Origin: Rhinopomastus cyanomelas
Taxonomy: Eukaryota; Chordata; Aves; Bucerotiformes; Rhinopomastidae
Length of the DNA stretch: 64,000 nt
Direction: 5' to 3'
Assembly: GCA_013400115.1 (NCBI GenBank)
Contig: VXBP01002323.1
Location: forward strand, 1-64,000
Under the pieces are notes generated by a model that saw only the letters and a program-made list of their open reading frames with translations, ran no database searches and had not been told where the DNA came from. The position numbers were made by a program, and so were the translations under genes. Position 1 is the first letter of the stretch. Each line of letters begins with the position of its first letter. Shown here one piece after another: positions 1 to 10,960 of this stretch.

Positions 1-379
1 GATACTTCATCCTTCACTCAGCCACTTCATCCTTTAGTTCTCCTCACCCTCAGAGGGTGAGGAGAAAGTTCACCTGCTCACACCTGACACAACTGTTGAC
101 CCCTTAATCCTCCATGGCAAGTGCCAGGCTCCAGCACTCACTGCAGCCAGTAGCCTGGACTCCGGTGTGTTGAAGCACCAAATCTGTCTGGGTGCACACG
201 CTTTTCCTACCTTTCTTCATGTGAGTGACAGCCGTGGCAGAGCTGTGCAGATGCTCTGAGAGCAGCGAGAGCAAGCAACCTTTTTTTTTTTTTTTAGTCA
301 CCCTGTCACTTAGAAACCTAAGAAAAAGAAAAACAGCCTGCTTTCGCTTTTAAACTCTCCACAGCAGCCTCCGCCCCTC
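1..379. other. No gene recognised
   Basis: I see no coding exon, RNA gene or familiar repeat here. The only notable feature is a run of T at about 281-295. Confidence 0.5.
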
Positions 380-895
380 ACTGCTGCCAGAAGGGGGATG
401 TGGATGGGGAGAGGGGAGCAGAGACTTCTTCCCCTCACATCTCCGATTGTGAGATAAAGAGAAGGGATTTAGGTTTTAAGGGGGAATGGAAAGGAGTTTC
501 CACTTGCAAGGGTATGCAGAAATCTCAGTTGACTCAGCTTTCTCAGCCTACTCAGTTACCTTTGTATAATTGGTTTGAGGCCTTGGAATTCAATTTTGAG
601 GCTCAGGCTGAGGAAAGTTGGTTACCTAGGGAGGCATCCTTGCCTAACAGTTTAGCTCCATCTCATCCCCAGATGTGTGCCTTAGGACCTCTTCAAGAGG
701 AGAAGAAAGGTAGTAGTAGTGGGAGATTCAACTTTGAGGGGATAGAGGGGCCTGTTTGTAGACATGACCTGGACAATAGGGAGGTTTGCTGTCTCTCAGG
801 TGCTAGGGTAAAGGACAGTAGGAGGTGGCTTTCTGCTCTGATTAGACTCACTGACTATTATCCGTTATTGATATATGTTATATTATCATCATAGA
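380..895 (+). mobile_element. CR1 element A, left half: ORF1 with GDSL/esterase-like region
   Basis: An open frame at 400-894 (164 codons) reads like CR1 ORF1. It has a proline/leucine linker ending in a NWFEALEF-type motif, then a GIEGPVCR...NREVCCLSGARVKD stretch and a TDYYPLLI motif, matching the esterase-like region known from avian and turtle CR1 ORF1. The frame breaks off just after DYYPLLI, exactly where a second CR1 begins. The rest of the same ORF1 resumes at about 2286, so this is the left part of one interrupted element. It is not a host gene. Confidence 0.75.
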
Positions 896-898
896 TCT

Positions 899-2285
899 AG
901 AGGCTGGTAGATATGATACCCATCTTCAAGAAGGGCCAGAAAGAGAATCTTGGCAACTACAGGCCTGTCAGTCTCACCTCGGTGCTAAGGAAGGTTATGG
1001 AAGTGATCATCTCAAGAGCAATTATGGAACGATTTTGGGTCAACCAGGCAATCAGCCCCAGTCAGCATGGGTTCATGACAGGCAGATCCTGCTTAACAAA
1101 CTTGATATCAATCTATCATTCTATGATAAGATGTCTTGCTTATTGGATGAGAGAAAGCCTGTCGACAGAGTCTGTCTGGTCTTAAGTAAGGCCTTTGAGA
1201 CTGTCCACCACATCCTCATGAATAAGCCGGCGGCTCATGGCTTGCATAGGCACGTACTCTGCTGAGTGGAAAACTGCCCCAAAGAGTTGTTGTCAGTGGA
1301 GTTCAATCTGGTTGGAGGCCAGTTACACATGGTGTTCCCCAGGGCTAAATGCTGGACCCACTCCTGTTCAACATCTTTAGCAATGATCTTGATGTGAGAT
1401 TGACTGCACCCTCGATAAGTTTGCAGATGACACCAAGTTGGGAGGGAGTGTTGATCTGCAGGAGGGTAGTAAGGTTATTCAGAGGGACATCGACAGACTG
1501 CATCAATGGGCTGAGGATAACTGTATGTGAGGACAGTGCCAAGTGTCAGGTCCTGCATTTTGGTCACAACAATCCCCTGCAACGATACAGGCTTGGGGCA
1601 GTGTGGCTGGAAAGCAGTCTGGCAGATAAGGACCTGGGGGTTCTAATTGACAGGTAGCTGAATATGAGCCAGCAGTATGGCCAAAACAGCCAATGGCATC
1701 CTGGCCTATATTAGAAACTGTGTGTCCAGCAGGAGTGGGGAGGGAATTTTTCCTTTGTACTCAGCACTGATGAGGCCACACCTTGAGTACTGTGTCCAGT
1801 TCTGGGCCCCTCAGCACAAGGGAGACATCAAGGTTGCTGGAGCAAGTATGGAGGAGAGCAACAAAGCTGGTGAAGGGTCTGGAGAATAAATCTTACGAGG
1901 AGAAACTGAGAGAGTTAGGACTGTTTAGTTTGAGGAAGAGAAGGCTAAGGGGGGGATATAACTTTACAATTATCTGAAAAGACATTGTAGAGATATTGAT
2001 GCTGGTCTCTTCTCACAGCAACAGAACCAATGGGAAGGGCTTTAACCTTCAACAAGGTAGGGTTAGACTGGACATTGGGAAGAAATTCTTTACAGAGACA
2101 GTGGTCAGGCAATGGAATGGGCTGCCCAGGGTGGTGGTTGAGTCACCTTCCCTGAATGTTTTTATAAGTTGCTGAGATGTAGTGTTGGGGGATCTGGTTT
2201 AAGGGTGAACTTGTAGACTAGGGCTGATGATTGTACTCAGTGATCCCATGGGTCTTTTCCAACCTGAATGATTCCATGATTATAC
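899..2285 (+). mobile_element. CR1 element B (nested): decayed ORF2 RT and 3' end
   Basis: Several frames in series show CR1 ORF2 motifs in order: IPIFKKGQ...NYRPVSLTS, SQHGF.TGRSCLTNL, KAFETV, a damaged FADD region near 1420, LHFG, LRPHLEYCVQFWAP-like text near 1770-1810, and the terminal SPSLNVF-like segment near 2145. It ends in the CR1 3' consensus (GGTCTTTTCCAACCTGAATGATTCCATGAT) at about 2250-2280. Many frameshifts and stops make it an old copy. It is inserted in the ORF1 of element A, whose two halves flank it in the same orientation. Confidence 0.85.
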
Positions 2286-3480
2286 AAGCTGGACATAGTG
2301 AAATTGTTACTAGAGGTCTTAGAGCAAATAGAAAGGACTTTAAAGCCTTGGGTAGATAACCTGTAGATTTGGGAGCACAGGTGGTATTTGCATCAGTCCC
2401 CCAAACACTAGGGAAATATACAGAAAGGGGGTGGAAAACACGTCAAATTAGTATGAGGTGTCCCTGTTAAAAGAATGGATTCTTTGATTATGGGGATGTT
2501 TATAGAACACCCTGTTTGCTGACATGAGATAGAGTACATCTGTCTCAAAGTGGAAAGAGGATTCTTGCATATGAGTTGACAGAGGGCTTTAAACTAGGGC
2601 TTAATGGAGAGAGGGATATAATTAGTCTCGCAAGAGATGAGCCTAAGAGTGGCCCCCAGATGGCTGTTCTATTTGAGGTCAATATTAGATGTATATGTGA
2701 TAACAGGGGTACATGTCATGTGAATAATAAAGTACTTATTAATAGTCCAGTAACTACAGAAGTAGTTGGGAATGGCTATGTAACAGGTGCAAAACCCACT
2801 GGTCTTAGTCCCTCTCTGAAGTGCTTGTGTACTAACGCATGGAGTATGGGAAACAAGCAGGATATATTAGATGATCCAATTTCATATAATAGCAATTACT
2901 GAAACATGGTGAGATAGCTCCCACGACTCGAGTACTGTCATGACCAGCTATGTCTTGTTTAGAAAGGACAGAATAATATAGAGAGGCAGTGGTAGTGTAT
3001 AAGGTATTATTTAGAGGGAGAGGTGGATCATAATTCAGAACTGGTAGAGAGTTACTGGATGAGAATTACGGGCTATGTGAAAGGGGATGAAATTGTTGTG
3101 GGCATCTCCAAATCAGGAGGAGAATGTGGATGAGGCCTTCTATAGTCAGTTGAAGGTGGCTACTAATGCACACTCCTTCGTACTTACGAGTGATTTGATT
3201 TACCCTGACATTTGCTGGGAAGTCCACACAGCTACACATACTCAGTCCCATATTCAGTCCACTTTTTGCAGTGCATCAAGGATAATTTGATACAGGTAGT
3301 GGAAGTATCGATGAGGAAGTTCCTATTAACAAATAAAGAACAACTGATTTGGGATATTAAGGTTAGAAATACTCTAGGTGATAGTGGCCATGACATGGTA
3401 GAGTTTACTATATTGCAGGGTAAAAGCAGGGTAATAAGTAGGACTTGTCACTTATCTTTTGCTCTGGAGATCACTGCCAG
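2286..3480 (+). mobile_element. CR1 element A, right half: rest of ORF1 and start of ORF2 endonuclease
   Basis: Translation from about 2290 continues CR1 ORF1: RKDFKALGR, then QVVFASVP, FFDYGDVY and DRVHLSQSGKRILA, ending near 2600. From about 2800 the N-terminal endonuclease region of ORF2 follows (SLKCLCTNAWSMGNKQ, then an ITETWWD-like stretch near 2895-2920 and a YVLFRKD-like stretch near 2950). A GDSGHDMVEF motif lies at about 3375-3405. Stops and frameshifts are frequent. Order and orientation continue the 380-895 fragment, so the two are one CR1 split by element B. The element fades out near 3480. Confidence 0.75.
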
Positions 3481-4657
3481 GCATATTGAGGCAGCACCAA
3501 GGTGGTAGTGCAGGAGCTTTTACAGGTAGCGGCAGGCCTCGGTAGGTTGAGGCTGTAGAGTTGCTTCTGGTGCTGAGTCAGGGCTTCAGAGAGCCAGCTG
3601 GTCAGGGGAACGTGGGTTGAGGCTCTGTGAAGGTTCTTTCCTCTTCGGAGAGCACAGCCTGGGTGGCCCTGGCTGTCCTTCTGCAGCTGTGGGCCACAAC
3701 GCTGGCCCACAGTGGCTTGGACAGACCACCCCACTCATGGTTTACCACCATGTCGTGGTTTGCAGAGGCTGGTGAGGAGCTCTTGCCCCACAGTTACTTA
3801 ATTTTGCTTGAATAATTTGCTTGGTTTCTGACAATGGTCACTGAATTTGGAATCCTGGGTACTATTCTGCTTTTTTACTAAGCCTTTCAGAGATAAAAAA
3901 GTAGAGACTGGTGGTGTGTCTCACAGATACAAGGCACTTTTGGTCAGGACTTTGCCAATGTCTTCTCTCAAGGCTTGTGGATTTTTAGCCATAGCAAGTT
4001 TTGGCATCTTTGGCTTTTCCCTCTGCACTCTGGTGTGCTTCTGCCTCTCTGCAGACCCCTCCCTGGGGCAAACAGACCAAACAAAAAAGGCTCCTCCACC
4101 TAGATAGCTCCAACCTTGAAGTGGTTACGTAGGCTTTTTTTTTCTGTTTGGAAAGTGTTCTCTCATTACTTTCTGAAGCCCTAAGTTCAGGTCAGGACTA
4201 AGTATTGCATTGCTTTCTTGTTCTTTAAATTTGGCTGTTCTTTCTTTCAGTTTAAGTTTCCCATTCAAACAATGCATGTTTAAGCACCTTTTTTCTCTTA
4301 GCATCTTTAGTGTCTCCGAACAACTTGCATCTTTACTATCACTTAGTATTACAGAGAAAACCAACCAGTGGCATACTCTTAAAATAAAGCGGCAGCCGCA
4401 GCACGCAGATCCTGTGGTTGTGATACTAAGGGATTCCTTTCATTCTGAGTCAGTGTGAAGAGATGTTTACAGAAGCTTGCTTTAGCAGGCAGATAAAGCT
4501 GTGACTACTTCTGCATGTGTGCAGGAGGAGAGGGACAGGACCACAAGGCTCTGGAGATGCTTGTCCTGTGCCTTGCTGGGATCTCTTGTGGGGTGCATGG
4601 GTGCCATAAGAATCTTACGCAAACAATAGGGACCAACAATAAGATAGGAGGAAATGG
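3481..4657. other. No gene recognised
   Basis: Only short random-looking frames lie here. I found no splice-flanked exon and no repeat family I can name. Confidence 0.4.
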
Positions 4658-4893
4658 GTCAGCTTGCACCAAGGAGGTTCAGGTTGGATATCAGGAAAAT
4701 TTTCTTCATAGAAGGAGTGCAGAGGTATTGGAACAGGCTGTCCAGGGTGTGGGAGGAGGCACCATCCCTGGAGGTATTCAAAATACTGGTAGACATGGTG
4801 TTTGAGGAGGTGGGTTAGTGGTTAGAGGTTGTACAACAGAGTTGCACTTAATGATCTAGAATTTCTTTTCCAACCTTGATGATTCTGTGATTT
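4658..4893 (+). mobile_element. CR1 3'-end fragment
   Basis: This carries the CR1 C-terminal coding remnant (ATCAGGAAAATTTTCTTC, then TGGAACAGGCTGTCCAGGG) and the terminal consensus around TTTTCCAACCTTGATGATTCTGTGAT. It is short, diverged and non-coding. Confidence 0.8.
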
Positions 4894-4899
4894 CCTGCC

Positions 4900-7800
4900 T
4901 AGTTCATTTGGTATCATAAACATTACCACTTTACATCTGTCATTAACTCTGTTGTGATCCACAGGATGAATCTCGGGGACCCTTGTGTGCCATTGCTTTG
5001 GACACCTTGTAATGTGGATTACAAGCAGGTTTTCTGCTCCCCTCCATTTTTTGCTTAAATTCACTCCTCCCCACCACACCTATTCTTTTGAATCTGAGTC
5101 TATTGCTTTGGGCTTACAGTGCATGCAGCAACCACCCTCAACACCAAACAGCTCTGTCTGCAAAACAGAGCCATTGGATTAGCTGTTACAGCCTTGTTTG
5201 CTGCCGCAATTAAACCTTAGGTGGCTAAAGCAAATTCACCTCAGCAATCTAACGCTGAAGGTCAGCCCAAGTGACTGAGAACGAACCCAAAAAAGGCACT
5301 TTCCAGTTTACAGAATATGCTGGGTTACTGGAACAGCAACAGTATTTTCATTGAACCATCCTCAATGGAACAGCCCAATCACACAAATTCATCTGAAGCC
5401 AATTCCTACGCCAGAACTCTCCCTGCAGGGTATCCCTGCATGTATAAATATTCACCAGTGCACCCACCACACATGGCAGCAGTGTTCTCCTGGCAGCTGA
5501 TGCCTGGCCATGGAGACCCTATGGCCTTTTCCTGTATTCCCCACCTTTTCTTGCTGTTTTGTTTTGGCTCCTATCACCCCTGAGCAATGTTCTCCCTCTG
5601 CTCCCTTCTCTGTTGTTGCCCCCTGTGAAACCACCAAGCACTGGGGATGTCACCATGGCAGGTCATGGACACATGTTCATATTAACCCTCTCCCCTTTTC
5701 CAGATAAAGCCAGAGCTTCTCTGAGTCTTGCTGAGCACAGAGACCTGCACAGGTTTAAAACCTACCACAGAGCTTTTAATCAGGGACTGCAACCCTGGGT
5801 GCTGCTGGGCAGGACACACCTACAGCCTCTGACTTTGACTTGGGGCTTTCCAAGCTGAAGAAGAGATTAGTGGGATGATGGAAACCAGCTACAAAGGGTA
5901 ATTACAGGTTGTACCCTGATTACCAATTACAGATGGCAATTTTCTTGCAAGGTGTTTATTTTATACTGGGAGGATGGAGGGGACAGACTGAGGGGTGAAT
6001 CTGGACCCGGAGTGCTGCCTCTCTGCTCCCAGACCAGTGAGTGGATCTGCCTGTTTTAAGCCCACGAGCAGGGCAGAAGGGCAAATTCAGCAATATCTTT
6101 GGATTTTCAATGACAAACCAAATGGGTACCAGACTTTTAAGAAGATGGGGAAATGTCTCTCCCTAAAAAGAATCTAAATTTACTATCAAATTAACATTTT
6201 ACAAATGACTTTTTGGCAGCTCCTAATGAGAATTTCATAAGCTGACGGAAATACTGGAGACATTGATTCTCTCACAGCGAGTGTGGCGTGGTTTTGTGTT
6301 GCCTTTACATTTTTTTTCTTTCTCACATGTGGATACTAAGAAAAGCAAGAGGAGAAGCAGGCAAAGGATATGGGCAGAAGGAGTTGGTTGGTTGGTCATT
6401 CTTTTCCTTGTACTGCTCACGGTTTCCCTGTGTGGTCTGTGATGGAATTCCAGAGAAAATGGCACTGGTGTGAGGTTTCTGGGTCTCAGTTTATTTGGGA
6501 GCTGGGCACGAATGGTAGAGGATCTGCTGGCCTGGGTCTATGAGGTCCAACAAGACAATGAACATTTCCCAATGTAAATTGAAGAGGGCAACCCACATCT
6601 ACCTCCCAGGAAGCATGTGAGGTTTAACTCATGAAAGTAAAAAGCCTTAGAGATTCTTTAATGGAAGATAATGTCAAAGTATGCAGAATGGTTCTTACAT
6701 CTCCTGATGGGTATTGCCCAATGTTCCAGCCTCCATGGGGAAGGAAATTCCACAGAGAATTTTGAAAAGGTGGGTCAAATGTTTCTAGTCCTCATTGCTC
6801 ACAATGCTTTTGCTTTTCGGGTCCCACAGACAGTCCCAGACCAAGAAATTTGGTGCTATGGGGCAGGGACCAGTGACGTTATAGACAATCTTACATACAA
6901 AAGCTGGGAGAAAAAGAACAGCCCTTGGTTACCAAGTTTCTGGATCACTGCTGGTTTGTAATGATCATGAGTGAAGGAACATGCTGGATTTTTTCATCTC
7001 ACCAATGGCTCAGCAGAGCAAGGGCTGGTACCTCAGCCTCTGCAGTGTTTGGTCTGGGCAACTCATTGGTAACCGAGGCATTTTCCTGGCTGTTTATGTT
7101 GTCATGCTTCCACTGAATCTCAGCAGCTCTTGCAATATCCATATCCAAAGCCTTTAATTAGAAGAGAGGCTTCTGAGGCTAGTGGTTGCAGCATTTATTG
7201 TGCTTGGAGAGGACAGGGCTTCTATGACAGCAGCAGCAAACAAGCACAGTGCCAGCAACACTTCAGACAGTTACCACACTCATGGCTGGATGCACTTCAT
7301 GAGAGCTCAGACTTTGGGCAACATTTACCTCAAAGGACAGGGGAGGGAACGTGGGTGATAACAGAGTGACTTCTCTTTTAACTACTTGAGCAGCTAATGG
7401 AGAAAAATGAGTCACAAATACCATGACAGTAGCATAAGCAGGTTCTTCCTGTTCATGGTATTGAATTAGAATATGGGATGGTTTATAGAGTGCCATGTCT
7501 GCTGTCCTTTGCCTTTGTCCTCCCTCTCTTATACAGACAAACCATTCAGGGGCAGCTCTCAGCCTCTCTCCCTCTCTGCCTCACTGCACAAACACTTTTT
7601 TCCATAGTTAGATTAATGCAAATGAATTGGGTTCCATTTTCTTATGTGTTGGCCATGATACAGGACCACATCTACCCAGAGCTGCAGGATTACATCACTT
7701 CCAAGTGATTTCTGTGGATGGAGAGCTTTGCAGAACCATGGCCATGCCCAGCACTTAGGGATGCCACCATCATTGCTGTGGGAAAGTGTCACTGGTTTCA

Positions 7801-9269
7801 TCGTGACACCTTCATCTTTGCCCAGAGCCTTGACATCTTCAGGGTGTATCTTCTTCCTGGAAATTCTCCCCTTGGTACCTTGCGAAACAAAAAGAAAACT
7901 TTCAAAGGTAATAACTGTGGGTTCTTCCCTCCTAACTGCAGTGTGATCCCATGTGTGACATGGAAGCTGTTACGATAATTCTTTTTCAGTCGGCTAGTGT
8001 GAATAATTCTATTATATTCCCTCTGTCCCTGATAACTATGTGCAACAAACTTGCGGCAGCCTGGTGTAAACTGCATGTTCATGCAACTTTACCAGAGGCC
8101 ATGTACTTCTATTCATCCCAAAGGAGAAGAAAAAAACAAACCAAAATATCCAAGCTGTTCTTCTCAAAGCAGTCAGCATGTATAGGCCCCCAACACCTGA
8201 AGTGATTAAAAAAGCATCTATGAATTGAAAATGATAGGTTTGTGAAACCATTTGATTATAAACTTATTTTTTAAATCTCTATTTTGTTTGCACGGCACTT
8301 TTTATCCATAAAGCACCTGCAGTGAAACCACCTGAAGATGAATTTGAAACCATTCCCAATTTATTTTATTCACCAGTGCATGGCCCTGAGGTAGAACATG
8401 AACAATAAAAAGCAGTCAGGCTTTTAAAAATTCATCATTTTTAGTCAGCGATGGGAGGAGTGTGATTCATGATACAGACAAATGTCTTTGCTGGTACCTG
8501 TGATTCATGCATGACTGAGGATGACTCTTGTCTCCCTGCTGTCCTTCCTCTGAGCCGCTTCACCTTCCCCCCTGTGCTTTGCTGCACAGTGTTTTATCAG
8601 CTGAGCCTGTTCATGTTGGCCATGGGCAATCTTCATTTTGGATTGTGTTGTTAAAATCTGTCCTTAGAGCATCGAGTCCCTCCAATGCAGTTGTAGTTCC
8701 TTAGCCTTTTCCTATCTCCATTTTGATCTTCTTTCAGCACAAATATTGCAGACCTGTATTCCCTTTTTCATACTCTGCTGAAGACAGCCCAGTGCAAAAG
8801 CCAAAATGACAGTTTCTAAGCCTCTCCATGCTATGGATTGGGATTTGTTTTTCCTTGCTATGAGGTGCTACTGCTTTCCACAACACAGGGCCAGCTTGGC
8901 CAAGCTGGTCCCCAACCCGCCTTAGGGCAGCAGGGGCAAGCCATGTTTGAAAAAGAAGCAAATGATAAATACAAGAAGATGAAAAGGAGGAGGGAGGGGA
9001 TCAAGAGGAGAAAATTGAGACATATTAAAAAGCTCAGTTGTTTCTCCTGGGAGAAGCCGGGTGGCCCTGCTGTCTCCTCAGGATCTTGCTGCCTGTTAAT
9101 CCTGACCAGGGTTATTGGGTAGTGTAGGCAGCTAAAAACTTACCGCAGACTTCACGTCTTGCTTTTGCAGCACTAAACTCTGAAAAGACTCATTGCCATA
9201 ATGATATCTGTGCCATAAAATGGGGCCAGTGGAGATCAACTCCAGAGCAATCTAAAGCTAATCATGGCC
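4900..9269. other. About 4.4 kb without a recognisable gene
   Basis: The open frames here are all under 100 codons, overlap on both strands and lack recognisable domains. I see no tRNA-like, rRNA-like or CR1 sequence. Confidence 0.45.
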
Positions 9270-10262
9270 CCTCCGTGTCATAGGATCATAGGAGGTTAGG
9301 GGTTGGAAGGGACCCAAAGAGAACATCAAGTCCAACCCCCCTGCCGGAGCAGGACAAAACTATCTAACACAGATCACAGAGGAACGCATCCAGGCGGGCC
9401 TTGAAAGTCCCCAGAGAAGGAGACTCCACGACCTCCCTGGGGAGTCTGTTCCAGTGCTCTGTGACCCTCACAGTAAAGAAGTTCCCCCTTGTGTTGAGGC
9501 GGAACCTCCTCTGCTGCAACTTACACCCATTGCTCCTTGTCCTATCACAGGGAGCAAGTGAAAAGAGCCTGTCCCCACTCTCCTGGCCAGCCTTCAGATA
9601 ACTATAAACATTTATCAATTCCCCTCTAAGTCTTCTCTTCTCCAGACTAAAAAGCCCCAAGTCCCTCAGCCTCTCCTCATAAGCCATGCCCTCCTGTCCC
9701 CTAATCATCCTCGTAGCCCTCCGCTGGACCCTCTCCAGTAGATCCTTGTCCCTCTTAAACTGGGGGGCCCAAAACTGAACACAGTACTCAAGATGAGGCC
9801 TCACCAGGGCAGAGTAGAGGGGGAGAAGAACCTCCCTCGATCTGCTGGACACACTCCTCCTAATACACCCCAGGATCCCATTGGCCTTCTTGGCCACCAG
9901 GGCACATTGCTGTGCCATGGTTAACCTGTTGTCCACCAGGACCCCCAGGTCCCTCTCCACAGGACTGCTTTCCAGTAGATCACCTCCCAGCTTGTACTGG
10001 TGGAGTTTGTTATTCCTCCCCAGATGCAGGACTCTGCACTTGTCCTTGTTGAACCTCATCTGGTTTCTCTGTGCCCAGCCCTCCAGTCTGTCCAGGTCTC
10101 TCTGGATGGCAGCACAGCCCTCAGCCGTATCAGCCAAGCCTCCCAGCTTGGTGTCGTCCGCAAACTTGCTGAGCAGACACTCTGTGCCCTCATCAGTGTC
10201 ACTGATGAACAGCCCATTCCTGCACAGCATTCCTATACCCAAATCCAGTCGCTTTAGTTTCT
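9270..10262 (-). mobile_element. CR1 LINE, 5' truncated, minus strand
   Basis: On the plus strand it opens with the reverse complement of a CR1 tail (TCATAGGATCATAGGAGGTT...GGTTGGAAGGGACC...AAGTCCAACCCCCCTGCC) and runs through the CR1 ORF2 C-terminus to just upstream of the FADD motif. The coding part is open on the minus strand, so it is fairly young. It lacks the endonuclease and the N-terminal half of the RT. Confidence 0.92.
9364..10258 (-). CDS. CR1 ORF2 C-terminal fragment (RT tail), open frame
   Basis: Part of a 313-codon minus-strand frame (9364-10305) whose first 15 or so codons lie outside the element. It contains SKFADDTKLGG (catalytic FADD at about residues 48-51 of that frame), RVLHLGRNN, LVRPHLEYCVQFWAPQFKRD, LERVQRRAT, LFSLEKRRLRG and the terminal FFTVRVTEHWNRLP...FKARLDAFLCDL. 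These are the thumb and C-terminal regions of a CR1 reverse transcriptase. Motifs A and B are missing through 5' truncation, so it cannot encode an active enzyme. Confidence 0.7.
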
Positions 10263-10409
10263 CCACACTACCAATTTTTGTTAAAGAAAGCACCAAAAGC
10301 AGCAAGACTTTGCATTTATGGCATCTGCTCTAGGTTTGGGGGCTTTCTGACAACCCAGCCCTCATTAGTGGTCCCGCCCTGCCCAGATCAGTGCTTCCCA
10401 TGCCCATTT

Positions 10410-10800
10410 ATAGAATCATAGAATCATAGAATCACAGAATCATAGAATCATAACAGATTGGAAGGGACCTCAAAGATCATCTAGTCCAATCCGCCTGCAA
10501 CAGCAGGATCACCTAAACCAAGTCACACAGGAACCCGTCCAGTCGGGTCTTGAATATCTCCAGTGAGGGAGACTCCACAACTCCCCTGGGCAGCCTGTTC
10601 CAGTGCTCTGTCACCCTCACCGTGAAGAATTTCCTTCTCAGGTTGATGTGGAACCTCCTATGTTCCAGCTTACAACCATTGCCCCTCATCCTATCACTAC
10701 ATGACACCGAGAACAGCCCAGTGCCATCCTCCTGACACCCACCCCTCAAATATTTGTAGATATTAATGAGGTCACATTTGTAAGCTTGGCTCTCCAAAGC
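10410..10800 (-). mobile_element. CR1 3' fragment, minus strand
   Basis: This begins with an expanded CR1 tail and continues as the reverse complement of the CR1 ORF2 C-terminus. The minus-strand frame at 10513-10821 includes FFTVRVTEHWNRLPRGVVE and ends in FLCDLV. It lies about 150 bp from the preceding CR1, in the same orientation. Confidence 0.9.
10411..10453 (-). repeat. CR1 tail microsatellite, 8-10 bp unit
   Basis: About five repeats of an ATAGAATC/ACAGAATC unit form the 3' terminal repeat of the CR1. This is longer than the usual two to three copies. Confidence 0.8.
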
Positions 10801-10865
10801 AACAGCCCCTCTCCATGCCAAGCTTCAGGAGCACCACATCTTTCCTTTTAAAGCTGTTCTGGTTT

Positions 10866-10960
10866 ATCTGCACTGGTGAGACTGCATCTGGAATACTGTG
10901 TCCAGTTTGAGGCCCCTCAGTTCATGAAGGTCACAACTGCAGTTGAAAGTCCAGCACAGA
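10866..10960 (+). mobile_element. Small inverted CR1 piece
   Basis: It translates as an LVRPHLEYCVQF-type CR1 RT segment on the plus strand, opposite to the CR1 just before it. It ends at an ambiguous base (N) at 10961, so it may be an assembly join rather than a biological inversion. Confidence 0.6.

Noticed and set aside
400..894. 164-codon open frame as a possible host gene
   Set aside because: The NREVCCLSGAR and TDYYPLL motifs identify it as CR1 ORF1.
10411..10453. Regularly spaced short repeats suggestive of an array
   Set aside because: These are the CR1 terminal 8-mer repeats, not a CRISPR-like array; the DNA is vertebrate.
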